Shown: positions 36,341 through 45,257, counted from the first letter of the stretch. The stretch: 64,000 nucleotides of DNA from RI-153 sp963721725 (GCA_963721725.1 CAVRLX010000016.1:372001-436000); one strand, 5' to 3'. Numbers and translations are program-made. Notes: a model not told the origin generated them from the letters alone.

Positions 36341-37480
36341 ATGAACAAACGCGTTTTCTCTCTGGCTGCCCTGTTGCTGATCCTGGGCATCGTCTTTGCC
36401 GCCTGTGCTGCGCCCACGGCGGGCACAGGCCAAGTGGTGGAAGTCACCGTGGTGGTGACAGCCACGCCTGATGCGGCTGCCCCGGCGGCGCCCGCTGCCG
36501 CTGCCCCCGCCGCTGCCCCTGCCGCCGGTGGCCTGTTACAGGTGATCAAAGATCGGGGCGAGCTGATCTGCGGTGTCAACAACACACTGCCCGGCTTTGG
36601 CTATTTGAACAGCGAAGGCAACTTCAGCGGCTTTGACGTGGACTTCTGCAAAGCGGTGGCTGCCGCTGTCCTGGGTGATGGCGCTGCCGTGCAATATCGC
36701 CCGCTGAGTTCCGGCGAACGCTTCACCGCTGTGAAGGCTGGCGAAGTGGATGTGCTCTTCCGCAACTCCACCTGGACCCTCACCCGCGACAGCAGCGAGG
36801 TGGGCATGGAGTGGATGCCCGTCACCTTCTATGATGGGCAGGGCATGATGGTGCGCAAGGACAGCGAAATTGAAACGCTGGAAGACATGGATGGGGCCAC
36901 CATCTGTGTCCAGAGCGGGACGACTACCGAACTGAACCTGGCCGACAACTTCCGCGCGCTGGGCATCGACTTTACCCCCGTCGTCTTTGAGGACAACGAC
37001 AAGACCATGGGCGCGTATGACGAAAGCCGCTGTGACGGTGTGACCACGGACAAATCGGGTCTGGTCAGCAGCCGCACGCAGTTGCAAACCCCGGACGATC
37101 ACATGATTTTGGATGTGACTATGTCCAAAGAGCCACTGGCCGGGGCTGTCTTCCAGGGCGATCCTGTCTTTGCCGATGCCGTGCGTTGGACGATCTTTGG
37201 CCTGTTTGAGGCTGAAGAATATGGCATTACCAGCGAAAATGTAGACGAAATGCTGAGCAGCGAAGATCCCAACATTCGCCGTCTGCTGGGCGTCGAAGGC
37301 GATATGGGCGCCAAAGTGGGCCTGCCCAATGATTTCATGGTGACTGTGCTCAAGGCCGTGGGCAACTATGGCGAGATCTACACCAACAATCTTGGCCCGG
37401 ACACAGAGTTTGATCTGCCCCGCGGCCAGAACGCCCAATACAAAGATGGGGGCTTGATCTACGCTCCGCCCTTCCGCTAA
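36341..37480 (+). CDS. aapJ: AapJ-like amino-acid ABC transporter binding lipoprotein
   Basis: A 379-residue periplasmic-type binding protein of the general L-amino-acid importer. The signal peptide ends in a lipobox (FAAC, cysteine near residue 22), so the protein is a lipoprotein. It is followed by an Ala/Pro-rich linker (about 45-67). The mature domain opens VIKDRGELICGVNNTLPGFGYLNSEGNFSGFDVDFCKAVAAAV, typical of SBP_bac_3. LFRNSTWTLTRDSS and FYDGQGMMVRKD are hallmarks of the AapJ subgroup. The permease genes and ATPase follow, so the gene set is complete. A hairpin at 37633 separates it from aapQ and may keep its own mRNA more abundant than the rest. Confidence 0.85.
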   Translation: MNKRVFSLAALLLILGIVFAACAAPTAGTGQVVEVTVVVTATPDAAAPAAPAAAAPAAAPAAGGLLQVIKDRGELICGVNNTLPGFGYLNSEGNFSGFDVDFCKAVAAAVLGDGAAVQYRPLSSGERFTAVKAGEVDVLFRNSTWTLTRDSSEVGMEWMPVTFYDGQGMMVRKDSEIETLEDMDGATICVQSGTTTELNLADNFRALGIDFTPVVFEDNDKTMGAYDESRCDGVTTDKSGLVSSRTQLQTPDDHMILDVTMSKEPLAGAVFQGDPVFADAVRWTIFGLFEAEEYGITSENVDEMLSSEDPNIRRLLGVEGDMGAKVGLPNDFMVTVLKAVGNYGEIYTNNLGPDTEFDLPRGQNAQYKDGGLIYAPPFR

Positions 37481-37632
37481 ACCAGGGCCGTCCCCAACCG
37501 GAAAGGTGTCGCTCTCATGCGACAGTTTGATCATTCCGCATAGGTGTACGAAGCAGCGCCCCAAAGGAACAGTTTCGGCTCTTTGAAAAATGTCCTTGTG
37601 TGCTGCTGCCGAGTATAGATGCATGTAAGACA

Positions 37633-37674
37633 GGAGTGTAGTGTCGTTCGCCCGCTGGCGCGGCACTGCACTCC
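37633..37674 (+). promoter_or_regulatory. Intercistronic hairpin between aapJ and aapQ
   Basis: GGAGTGTAGTGTCG at 37633-37646 pairs with CGGCACTGCACTCC at 37661-37674, including two G-U pairs, across a 14-base loop. No T tract follows, so it is more likely an mRNA-stabilising or partial-termination element, common after binding-protein genes. Confidence 0.5.
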
Positions 37675-37695
37675 TTTCCATTTATCCGAAGGCAA

Positions 37696-39145
37696 ATGCC
37701 CATGAACAATCTATCCGCACCGGTCTCCCCCCCGACCCGCACGCCTTTTTACCGTGACAGCCGCATCCTGGGTATCCTCGCTCAGATTATCTTTGTTATC
37801 GTTATCGTCGCCGTGGCTGCCTTTCTGATTAACAACATGACAACCCGGCTCCGGGCCAGCAACAGCGCCACCGGCGGCACGCTTAGTTGGAACTTTCTCA
37901 ACCAAACGGCAGGCTTTGCCATTGCCGAAGGCCCCGCCTTTTCGCCCTCCGAAAGCTATGCCAGAGCCTTTCTGATTGGCATTCAGAATACGCTGCGCGT
38001 GGCCTTTATTGGCATTGTGCTGGCGACCCTTCTGGGCGTCCTCACCGGCATCGCCCGCCTTTCCAATAACTGGCTATTGCGTACCCTGGCCGGTGGCTAT
38101 GTAGAAATTATCCGCAGTACGCCGCTGCTTGTGCAGCTTTTCTTTTGGTATTTTGCCTTTATCCTAAAATTGCCCGATGTCAAAACCCCGATCTCCATCC
38201 CCGGTCTGGCAATCCTCAGCAACCGCGGGGCCGTGATCAGTTGGCCCTATCTCACCGAAGTGGGGCGCAACTGGACCTTTTGGGTATTGGGCGCAATCGT
38301 ATTGGCGCTGCTGATCGCCTATGTGCGCCGCCGTCAATTAAACGCCCTGGGCCGCATTGATTCGGTCTTGCCCCTGGCCTTTCTCACCTTCCTGGCCGTG
38401 GCGATAATCGGCTATCTGGTTACCTATACCACGGGACAGTTGCCGCAAAACCTCAGCTATGAACTGCGCCGTGGGGATCGGGGCACGCTTTATGTGGATG
38501 CCAACGGCAACGGGGCCTATGATCTGGGCGTGGATCAGACCCTGCGCTTTGTGCCAGTGACCTTGACCGCCGAAGATGGCACTGAACTTGGCACAGTCCA
38601 TACCGACGCCCAGGGCGGTTTCCGCTTCTATAATCTGGAGCAAGAAGGCAGCGCCCTCACTTGGGAAAAGCCCTCACCCATCTATCGTTAGCCAGCCCGA
38701 ATTACAAGGCTTCAACCTCATCGGCGGGCTAACCATGTCGCCGGAGTTTGCCGGCCTGTTGTTGGGGCTGGTGCTCTACACGGCCGCCTTCATCGCCGAG
38801 ATTGTGCGCGCCGGCATTAACGCCGTCCCCAAAGGCCAGTGGGAAGCCAGCCGGGCGTTGGGGCTGGGCATGAGCGAAACCCTGCGTATGATCGTCTTGC
38901 CCCAGGCCATGCGCGTTGCCATCCCGCCGCTGACCAGCCAATACCTGAACCTGACCAAAAATTCCAGTCTGGCGATTGCGATTGGCTACCCGGATCTCTT
39001 TAACGTCTCGCTCACCATTCTGAACCGATCGGGCGCAGAAGTGCAGATGTTTATTCTGATCATGGGGACGTATCTGACCTTTAGCATTGTGACATCCCTC
39101 TTCATGAACTGGTATAACCAGCGCATGGCGTTGGTGGAGCGCTAG
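37696..39145 (+). CDS. aapQ: AapQ-like amino-acid ABC permease with inserted domain, frameshifted
   Basis: A membrane permease of about 482 residues. RVAFIGIVLATLLGVLTGIARLS and EIIRSTPLLVQLFFWYF match the first half of AapQ, and the second half carries the EAA loop EASRALGLGMSETLRMIVLPQAMR that contacts the ATPase. Between them, at about residues 250-330, lies an extra segment (LYVDANGNGAYD, then VTLTAEDGTELGTVHTDAQGGFRFYNLE) not usual in AapQ; it resembles a Ca-binding DxNxNGxxD loop followed by a SdrD-B/carboxypeptidase-regulatory-like strand pattern. The frame shifts near 38682 (WEKPSP, then SIVSQPELQGFNLIGG); one extra base explains it. ATG 37702 is an alternative start with better spacing from GAAGG. 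Confidence 0.82.
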
Positions 39146-39153
39146 GAGAAAGC

Positions 39154-40419
39154 ATGGCTACCGACATTGAACCTTCTGTTTGGGTCAACCCCAACCATCC
39201 CAGCCCCGCCAAAAAGGCCCCCGTCTCCGAGGTCGGCTTCGTGGGGTGGCTGCGGGCCAATCTGTTTAGCAGCATTGGCAACACCATTCTCACCCTTGTC
39301 TCGGCTGCCCTCCTCTATTTCATTATCTCCGGTGTGGTGCAGTGGATCTTCCTCGATGCTCTGTGGAGACCTATTTGGCTGAACCGCAGACTCTTTGCCA
39401 CGGGGACCTATCCGCCCGACCATCTCTGGCAACCCTCGATTGTGTTGATGGCGGTGAGCCTGCTCTTTGGCCTGAGTGCAGGGCGTTGGGGCAGCATTGT
39501 GCGCAGCCTTGCCACCGGTGTGGCGGCGCTGCTCTTGGTGCTGGCAATTTTGCCCATGGGCATCAACGTTCAACTTGTGTTGGGTGCAAGCCTCGCCCTG
39601 CTCATCGCTGGCTACATTGTGGGACTGCGTGTCAACATTCCCAATGGCTGGTTGGCGGCGGCGTGGCTGCTCAGCATTCCCCTCACCTTAATCTTGCTCA
39701 AGGGGGGCGTCGAAGTCCGGTCGCTCGGCCTGCGCTGGGTCTTTGCCAATCGCCTTGTGGATTCTGGTCTCTATGGCGGCCTGATGCTGACCATTCTGCT
39801 CACCGTGGTGGGGATTACCTTTAGCTTTCCGCTGGGGGTGGCGTTGGCGCTGGGGCGGCGCAGTTCGTTGCCCGTGGTCAAATATGCGTCCATCGCCTAC
39901 ATTGAAGCCATTCGCGGCGTGCCCCTGATTACCCTGCTCTTTATGGGCATGGTGATGTTGCCCCTCTTCCTGCCCACGAGTATGCCGAACCCGCCCGGTG
40001 TCACGCGCGTTATGGTGGCGATTACCCTTTTCAGCGCTGCCTATCTGGCCGAAAATGTGCGCGGCGGGCTACAGTCCATCCCCAAAGGCCAATGGGAAGC
40101 TGCCGATGCGCTGGGCTTAAACCAAGTGCAAAAGCTGCGCATGATCATCTTGCCCCAGGCCTTGCGCGCGGTGATTCCAGCCATTGTCGGCCAGTTCATC
40201 GGCCTCTTCAAAGATACGTCCCTGGTTGCGCTGGTGGGGCTGACCGACCTGCTCGGCATCGGCAAAGCCGTGCTCCAACAGCCCGAATGGCTGAAAATTC
40301 AGGGCGGTGTTACGCGAGAAATCTATCTTTTCGTCGCCGTCATCTACTTTATCTTTAGCTATGGCATGAGTTGGGCCAGCCGCCAGCTCGAAGCCCGACT
40401 GGGCGTGGGGAAACGCTAG
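39154..40419 (+). CDS. aapM: AapM-like amino-acid ABC permease
   Basis: A 421-residue inner-membrane permease, the partner of AapQ. The N-terminal helices (FSSIGNTILTLVSAALLYFIISGVVQWIF and later pairs) are longer than in generic HisM-type permeases, as expected for AapM. LGVALALGRRSSLPVVKYASIAYIEAIRGVPLITLLFMG and FSAAYLAENVRGGLQSIPKGQWEAADALGLNQVQKLRMIILPQALR (the EAA loop) identify the family. The start has GGAG 8 bases upstream and follows aapQ by 8 bases. No frame damage. It forms the pore with AapQ and is energised by AapP. Confidence 0.87.
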   Translation: MATDIEPSVWVNPNHPSPAKKAPVSEVGFVGWLRANLFSSIGNTILTLVSAALLYFIISGVVQWIFLDALWRPIWLNRRLFATGTYPPDHLWQPSIVLMAVSLLFGLSAGRWGSIVRSLATGVAALLLVLAILPMGINVQLVLGASLALLIAGYIVGLRVNIPNGWLAAAWLLSIPLTLILLKGGVEVRSLGLRWVFANRLVDSGLYGGLMLTILLTVVGITFSFPLGVALALGRRSSLPVVKYASIAYIEAIRGVPLITLLFMGMVMLPLFLPTSMPNPPGVTRVMVAITLFSAAYLAENVRGGLQSIPKGQWEAADALGLNQVQKLRMIILPQALRAVIPAIVGQFIGLFKDTSLVALVGLTDLLGIGKAVLQQPEWLKIQGGVTREIYLFVAVIYFIFSYGMSWASRQLEARLGVGKR

Positions 40420-40455
40420 AAAATCAAAAGGCAAAGTGTAAAAGGCAAGGAACGA

Positions 40456-40513
40456 TTCAGGTGACGTCGCGAAACCGTGTGGCGAGGCGTCGCACCCTAG
40501 ACCTGAATAGGTA
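40456..40513. repeat. Dispersed palindromic repeat R1, copy 3 (shortened)
   Basis: A 58-base shortened copy between aapM and aapP. TTCAGGTGACGTCGC pairs with GGCGTCGCACCCTAGACCTGAA around a GTGTGGCGA centre. It is flanked by low-complexity GGCAAAAGG words. It does not touch either gene and may leave the operon transcript intact. Confidence 0.65.
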
Positions 40514-40611
40514 CAAAGGCAAAAGGCAAAAGTAATTGACAAACGTTTGCTCTTGCACTTTGCCTCTTGCAATTCGCAATCTGCAACTCGCAATTCTAAG
40601 AGGGAACTCAT

Positions 40612-41361
40612 ATGTCTGGTCAAATCGAAAACGAAGAAATCATCGTCTGCCGCAATGTGAACAAGTGGTACGGAGACTACCATGCCCTGCGCGATGTAAA
40701 CCTGACGGTGAAAACGCGCGAGGTGGTGGTGGTGATTGGCCCATCGGGGTCGGGAAAATCGACCTTTATTCGTTGCATCAACCGCCTGGAAGAACATCAA
40801 ACCGGCGATATTATTGTGGATGGCATCCCGCTGACCCACGATGTGCGCAACATTGAAACGATCCGCTCGGAGACGGGCATGGTCTTCCAGCAGTTCAACC
40901 TATTCCCACATCTGACCGTGTTGGACAACATCACCCTGGCCCCCATCCACGTGCGCAAGCTACGCAAGCCAGAGGCCGAAAGGAGCGCGCTTGATCTGCT
41001 CGAACGTGTGGGCATCCCCGAACAGGCCAACAAATATCCCGGCCAGCTTTCGGGCGGGCAGCAACAGCGCGTCGCCATTGCCCGCTCGCTGGCGATGCAG
41101 CCCAAGATCATGCTCTTTGACGAGCCAACCTCCGCACTCGACCCAGAGATGATCAAAGAGGTGCTGGATGTGATGCAGGAGTTGGCCGAAAGCGGCATGA
41201 CCATGCTGGTGGTGACCCACGAAATGGGCTTTGCCAAAGAGGTGGCCGACCGTGTGGTCTTTATGGACGCTGGCGAAGTCGTGGAAGTCGGCACGCCCGA
41301 ACACTTCTTCACCGCCCCGCAACACGAGCGCACCAAGCTCTTCCTCAGCCAGATTTTGTAG
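40612..41361 (+). CDS. aapP: AapP-like amino-acid ABC transporter ATPase
   Basis: A 249-residue polar-amino-acid importer ATPase. VNKWYGDYHALRDVNL gives the A-loop tyrosine; Walker A is GPSGSGKST (about residues 43-51); the Q-loop is VFQQFNLFPH; the signature is LSGGQQQRVAIAR; Walker B is IMLFDEPTSALD; and the H-loop is VTHEMGFAKEVADR. Such ATPases work as a dimer at the cytoplasmic face of AapQ and AapM. The gene lies 192 bases after aapM, the gap holding R1 copy 3, so it may be somewhat less tightly coupled to the permeases. A hairpin follows the stop. Confidence 0.92.
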   Translation: MSGQIENEEIIVCRNVNKWYGDYHALRDVNLTVKTREVVVVIGPSGSGKSTFIRCINRLEEHQTGDIIVDGIPLTHDVRNIETIRSETGMVFQQFNLFPHLTVLDNITLAPIHVRKLRKPEAERSALDLLERVGIPEQANKYPGQLSGGQQQRVAIARSLAMQPKIMLFDEPTSALDPEMIKEVLDVMQELAESGMTMLVVTHEMGFAKEVADRVVFMDAGEVVEVGTPEHFFTAPQHERTKLFLSQIL

Positions 41362-41368
41362 TGCCATG

Positions 41369-41402
41369 AGAGCTGCCAGGATTTCCGAATCCTGGCAGCT
41401 CT
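41369..41402. terminator. Hairpin between convergent genes
   Basis: AGAGCTGCCAGGATT pairs perfectly with AATCCTGGCAGCTCT around a 4-base loop. It lies between the stops of aapP and the cytochrome gene. No long T run follows, so bidirectional termination is inferred from position and stem strength. Confidence 0.65.
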
Positions 41403-41407
41403 TGAAA

Positions 41408-42121
41408 CTATTCCGCCAAAAAAGCGATCAGCGCATTCATCTCCGCGTCAGTCAACTCCAGCGTGGGCATACGCCACTGTTGATTGGCGGTGAGATTCCA
41501 GGCATCGCGCAGCCACAATCGCACAAAGTCGGCGTTGGGCGCGTAGTCGGTCAGATTCTTGCCTAGTTCTGTGCTCCACTCCAGCCGGGCCTGGCTGTGA
41601 ACATGACAACTGGCGCAGCCCTTCGCCAAAAAAAGCGCCCGTCCATAGTCTGCCTCAGAGGATTGGGCCGCGCTCACCATTTTGCGACCAGCCAGCAGCG
41701 CCCACAGCCACTCCCACCAGCCGTATCGGCTTGCTTCCGCTGGCAGCACGGTGAGCGGGGCAAACTCCCCATTGGGCGGGAAGGGCGACGGATCAAAGTG
41801 CCAGTTCCAAGTCCCCGCCGTGGGAAAAGTCACCTCCACACGGTGATACCCTTCGGCGATCATGGGCTGGGCGGCAAAGCGCACGGTTTCGACGCTGCCC
41901 TGCCGGGTTGCCACCACTTGCCCTTGCACATGGATGGGATCTTGGCCATGCTGGCGCACAATCACCACCAACGCCACGGGTTCGCCCGCGCGCACTTGTG
42001 TTGGCAAATGCTCAAGCGTAACTACGACCCAGCCGCCCGCCGCCGCCGGCAATGCCAGCCACAACGTCGCCACAATTGCCAACAGGCCAAACAACGAGAT
42101 CAACATTCGCGTCACTTTCAT
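41408..42121 (-). CDS. FixH/YtkA-like domain fused to a c-type cytochrome
   Basis: A 237-residue exported protein. A signal anchor (about 6-28) is followed by a beta-rich domain like FixH/YtkA (VVVTLEHLPTQVRAGEPVALVVIVRQ, then GYHRVEVTFPTAGTWNWHF). The C-terminal third is a cytochrome c domain with heme-binding CASCH (C169, C172, H173) and a likely methionine ligand in WRMPTLEL. The heme is attached outside the membrane, so the protein is probably an extracytoplasmic electron carrier. ATG 42121 overlaps the anti-sigma stop as ATGA; the longer in-frame opening lies inside the anti-sigma gene. This overlap puts a redox protein in the same operon as an ECF sigma factor. Confidence 0.8.
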   Translation of the reverse strand: MKVTRMLISLFGLLAIVATLWLALPAAAGGWVVVTLEHLPTQVRAGEPVALVVIVRQHGQDPIHVQGQVVATRQGSVETVRFAAQPMIAEGYHRVEVTFPTAGTWNWHFDPSPFPPNGEFAPLTVLPAEASRYGWWEWLWALLAGRKMVSAAQSSEADYGRALFLAKGCASCHVHSQARLEWSTELGKNLTDYAPNADFVRLWLRDAWNLTANQQWRMPTLELTDAEMNALIAFLAE

Positions 42122-42876
42122 TTTGTTCCCTCCTTGGGGATGAGCGTCAGCGATTCCGCGACACGGATCGCCTCGGTCAGGGATAGATCGGTTTCCAATC
42201 GATAGGTGAGTGTCTGCGCGCCTGTACCCTCGGCCCAAATCAACGTGTTGCCCTGCACCAGCCTTGTCATCTGATAATCACCATTGCCCAATTGCAGCGG
42301 GTGGACGCCGGTCACCCAGACCGCCCATTGGCCGTTGACCTCGGTCTCTTGGATCACGCGTACCTGCTGTTTTTCCGCCCACACCTCCGACGACAGGATA
42401 GAGAGACTCAGCGCCACCGAGCTTTGCGCATCTAGCCAGACCAGCACCACCATGGGGCCGTCGAACGATTGCAGATAGACCCGGTCGGGGCTTCCCAGAT
42501 CCGGCGGGAAGGCTGGCAATGGGATTGGAAAAGAGACGGTGGCCTGGGCCTCACCTAGCGAAGTCTCGCCAGCCAGATCGAGCAGCGAAGGCAGGGGTGT
42601 TGGGCCGACAACCGCTGTGGGTGCGGGCGGGGCTTGCCCTTGCCAGACGCGCAGACTGCCGATCTGCAAAAACTCCCACACCGCAGCCCGCAGGGGCGGC
42701 ACGCTCAGCAGCCCGCCCAAGACAATGAGCAACAGAAGCATCCCCCAAGCAAGCCGCAGCGGACGTTGGCCCGTCGCGCTTCTCTTTCGTACAAACCTTG
42801 CTGCCAGATCAGGTGTCTCTGGGTAGTGCAGGTCTCGTGCGATTTTAGCCAGTCGCGCTTCCTGTGGATCACTCAT
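42118..42876 (-). CDS. Putative anti-sigma factor, single-pass membrane protein
   Basis: 252 residues. A cytoplasmic N-terminal segment (about 1-40), one membrane helix (about 42-60, GMLLLLIVLGGLLSV), then a long extracytoplasmic part with a Pro-rich linker and a beta-rich domain (VYLQSFDGPMVVLVWLDAQSSVALSLS, then VNGQWAVWVTGVHPLQL) of the DUF4367-like kind found in anti-sigma partners. The N-terminus has no zinc-binding HxxxCxxC motif. It starts 14 bases after the sigma gene and overlaps the cytochrome gene, so it probably holds the sigma factor inactive until an envelope signal. The role is inferred from position and topology. Confidence 0.65.
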   Translation of the reverse strand: MSDPQEARLAKIARDLHYPETPDLAARFVRKRSATGQRPLRLAWGMLLLLIVLGGLLSVPPLRAAVWEFLQIGSLRVWQGQAPPAPTAVVGPTPLPSLLDLAGETSLGEAQATVSFPIPLPAFPPDLGSPDRVYLQSFDGPMVVLVWLDAQSSVALSLSILSSEVWAEKQQVRVIQETEVNGQWAVWVTGVHPLQLGNGDYQMTRLVQGNTLIWAEGTGAQTLTYRLETDLSLTEAIRVAESLTLIPKEGTK

Positions 42877-42890
42877 GGGGCACCTCGTTC

Positions 42891-43433
42891 TCACTGGGCA
42901 GCGCTGCGTCCATCTCGGCGCGGCAAACGAGCCAATGCCCGTGACAACCGGGATTTCACGGTTCCTTCGGCTATCTCCAAAGCGGCGGCAGTCTCTGCCA
43001 CCGATAACTCCAGAAAGTAGCGCAGATAGATCACCTCTTGATCCGGCGGCTTCAGTTGCTGCACATGCTGCCAAAGTATTTCTGCTTCGGCCTGCTCTCC
43101 TATCTGCGCTTCCAGCGTGGCAGCCTGGGGCGTCTGATCGGCCCATAAGCGTTGCACTGCCCGCCAATAGCGCCCCCATGAGCGCCGCCGATTGGAGGCC
43201 AGGTTGCGCGTGATTTGGAGCAGCCAGGGACGCAATGGGCGCGCGTCATCAAAGCGATCTAGGTTGCGAAAGGCACGCACAAAGACATCCTGGGCCAAGT
43301 CTTCGGCATCGTGGGCATGGCCCAGGCACAGATAGGCCAGCCGAAAGACTGGCTCTTGATGGGCACGGATCAGGGCTGCCCATGCGCTTTCGCTGCCCTG
43401 GCGGGCCTGGTTGATCAATTCGGCTTCGTCCAT
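42891..43433 (-). CDS. ECF-type RNA polymerase sigma factor
   Basis: A 180-residue sigma-70-family ECF factor. Region 2 runs from about 8 to 80 (AWAALIRAHQEPVFRLAYLCLGHAHDAEDLAQDVFVRAFRNL, then RPWLLQITRNLASNRRR), and region 4 from about 120 to 170 (LKPPDQEVIYLRYFLELSVAETAAALEIAEGTVKSRLSRAL) with its helix-turn-helix. The linker between them is short, as in ECF factors. The putative anti-sigma and a cytochrome follow in the same operon, so it likely regulates its own transcription in response to an envelope or redox signal. Its target promoter was not located. Confidence 0.88.
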   Translation of the reverse strand: MDEAELINQARQGSESAWAALIRAHQEPVFRLAYLCLGHAHDAEDLAQDVFVRAFRNLDRFDDARPLRPWLLQITRNLASNRRRSWGRYWRAVQRLWADQTPQAATLEAQIGEQAEAEILWQHVQQLKPPDQEVIYLRYFLELSVAETAAALEIAEGTVKSRLSRALARLPRRDGRSAAQ

Positions 43434-43501
43434 ATTTCCTCCGCGCAGAGGTGACTACAGATCCATACACCGCGTGCCGCCCGTTGGTTCCCGTGCCGAT
43501 C

Positions 43502-43533
43502 AAAAAGGGTCCGACATCGCTATGCCGGACCCT
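43502..43533 (-). terminator. Rho-independent terminator
   Basis: On the minus strand AGGGTCCGGCAT pairs with ATGTCGGACCCT with one mismatch around a 4-base loop and is followed by TTTTT. It lies about 40 bases after the stop of the C39 gene. Confidence 0.78.
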
Positions 43534-43574
43534 CTCCTCGATAATTCGTTGACCTCATCCCATGCCTTTTCTGC

Positions 43575-45257
43575 TCACTGCACCGCAACCACCAGCCACA
43601 ACTGCCCACCCTTCACCGGTTCGCCATCAGGCGTGACAATCTGCCAATACCCGGTATAAGTGCCCGGCGTGGCGGGCGCACTAAGGGGTATGCTGATCTC
43701 CGCGCTTTCACCGGCGGCAGTGACGGGGAGTGCAATCGCCGTGGGGTTGCCAAACTGCCCGGTCTGCGTACCCTCGCTCACCACCGGGCGCAGCAGATAG
43801 CCTTCCCATCTGCCAGCGCCGGCGTTGCGCACACGCCATGTTTTAACGAACGACTCGCCCGCCGAAAGCACAGTCCCATCCGGGATGGTGACATCGGCCA
43901 GAAAAGCCGCCAGCGCCGTCGGAGGTGTCGTGGCTGCGGGCGGTGGAGCCGTGGGGATGGGCGCAATTGGGGCGCTTGTCACCGTGGCCGCGGGGCGCGG
44001 AATTTCGGCGTAGGTGGGCTGATAACGGCTGTTCAAAAAGGCGATCCGCTGACGGGCACTCTCGGCGGCGTCGGCATTGCCCAAAGCGGCATAGGCGCGC
44101 GCCCGCCAATCGTGGAGTTCTTCGATCTGCACGGCGGGGCGCAACACCGAATCGGCCAGGGCTATTACCTCTTGATAGCGTTCGCTCTCGTAATAGGCAT
44201 GAAACGGCCCATATTGATACCAGAGCATGCGCCAGGGCAGACCAATGGCGCGTGCCTGATCAAAGGCTGCGGCGGCTTCGTTGAAACGACCCAACGCTGT
44301 CAACGCGCTGCCTTGATTGAACCAGCCATAGGGGTCAGCGCCATTCTGGGCGGTCTCGGCTTGGGCGGTTGCCAGCGCGCCCTGCCACATGGCGAAATCA
44401 TCCCGATCCGCGCCCAAAATGCTTTCCACCACGGGCGACTGCGCCTCGCCGTAGACCACAACATAGGTGCGGTTGAAGACACGCCAGAGGGCGTCGGTTT
44501 CGGCATAGGGCATCCGAATACCGGCATAGGGGCCATTGGGATTGATCAAATTTTCCCGATAGTACGAATCGTAGCCGATCCAATGGGCGTCGGCGTCGTT
44601 ATAACCGGTGAGCAGCCGATAGTGGCCCAGGCCATCGTTGGGGTGTGGCTCCAGCCAAGTCTCAATGATCACGGGAATCTGATTGGCAAGCAGTGTGCGC
44701 ATGAGATCGCCGTTGCCGTTGACACGCACCAGTGCCCGATAGCCCTGGCTGCGCGCATAGTCGGCCAGTTCGATGGGGGTCACATTTTTGTCTTCGGGGT
44801 TGGGGCGCAACATGCCGCCAATCGCGGCCTGGGTCTGATCGCTGCCAAAATAGCTAAGCTGCATTGCCAGTGTGGCCGGGCCACAGTTGTTAAACGTCTG
44901 GGCAATGGAGTCAAAGCCCGTCAACGTTGTGAAGGGCGCAGGCGGCAAAAAGCTTGGCATGGGCGTGGCTGTAGGCGGCGGCAGGGTAGCCGTGGCCGTG
45001 GGCGGCGCTGTCTCCGTTGGCATTGGCGTGGCCGAAGGCGTTGGCGTTGGCGTGGCCGAAGGCACAAGCGGTGTCGGCGTGTTTGGTGGCTGGGTAACCT
45101 CCACCATGGGTAATTCTGGCGGAGGCAGGGAAACGCCGCCTTGCCCAATCAGGGTGGCGGCAGTCATCACCGCCGCCAGGATTACCAAACCCGTAAACAA
45201 GAATCCAATCAACAGTCCAAACAGTCGGGGAAAAGGTCTGTTTTTGGTTGAAACCAT
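43575..45257 (-). CDS. Secreted C39-like peptidase with TPR-like region and NBR1-type Ig domain
   Basis: 560 residues. A membrane segment at about 12-37 is followed by a Pro/Thr-rich linker (about 55-108). Residues 110-285 look like Peptidase_C39_2: catalytic cysteine 125 in FNNCGPATLAM, histidine in GLGHYRLLTGY and aspartate in WIGYDSYY. A helical repeat region follows (about 290-410, e.g. YGWFNQGSALTALGRFNEAAAAFDQA). The C-terminal 110 residues (FLADVTIPDGTVLSAGESFVKTWRVRNAG, then PGTYTGYWQIVTPDG) match the NBR1 central Ig-like domain, known from many Chloroflexota secreted proteins. It is probably anchored outside the membrane. The substrate is unknown. The terminator at 43502 follows. Confidence 0.8.
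   Translation of the reverse strand: MVSTKNRPFPRLFGLLIGFLFTGLVILAAVMTAATLIGQGGVSLPPPELPMVEVTQPPNTPTPLVPSATPTPTPSATPMPTETAPPTATATLPPPTATPMPSFLPPAPFTTLTGFDSIAQTFNNCGPATLAMQLSYFGSDQTQAAIGGMLRPNPEDKNVTPIELADYARSQGYRALVRVNGNGDLMRTLLANQIPVIIETWLEPHPNDGLGHYRLLTGYNDADAHWIGYDSYYRENLINPNGPYAGIRMPYAETDALWRVFNRTYVVVYGEAQSPVVESILGADRDDFAMWQGALATAQAETAQNGADPYGWFNQGSALTALGRFNEAAAAFDQARAIGLPWRMLWYQYGPFHAYYESERYQEVIALADSVLRPAVQIEELHDWRARAYAALGNADAAESARQRIAFLNSRYQPTYAEIPRPAATVTSAPIAPIPTAPPPAATTPPTALAAFLADVTIPDGTVLSAGESFVKTWRVRNAGAGRWEGYLLRPVVSEGTQTGQFGNPTAIALPVTAAGESAEISIPLSAPATPGTYTGYWQIVTPDGEPVKGGQLWLVVAVQ

Noticed and set aside
36536..37681. Long minus-strand open frame opposite aapJ
   Set aside because: It is a shadow of the well-supported binding-protein gene and has no recognisable family.
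40117..40839. Minus-strand open frame across the aapM-aapP gap
   Set aside because: It is antisense to both genes and through R1 copy 3, and it has no domain.
44112..45113. Plus-strand open frame with Gly/Arg-rich tail
   Set aside because: It is antisense to the C39 gene; the Gly/Arg tail is the complement of that gene's Pro/Thr-rich linker.
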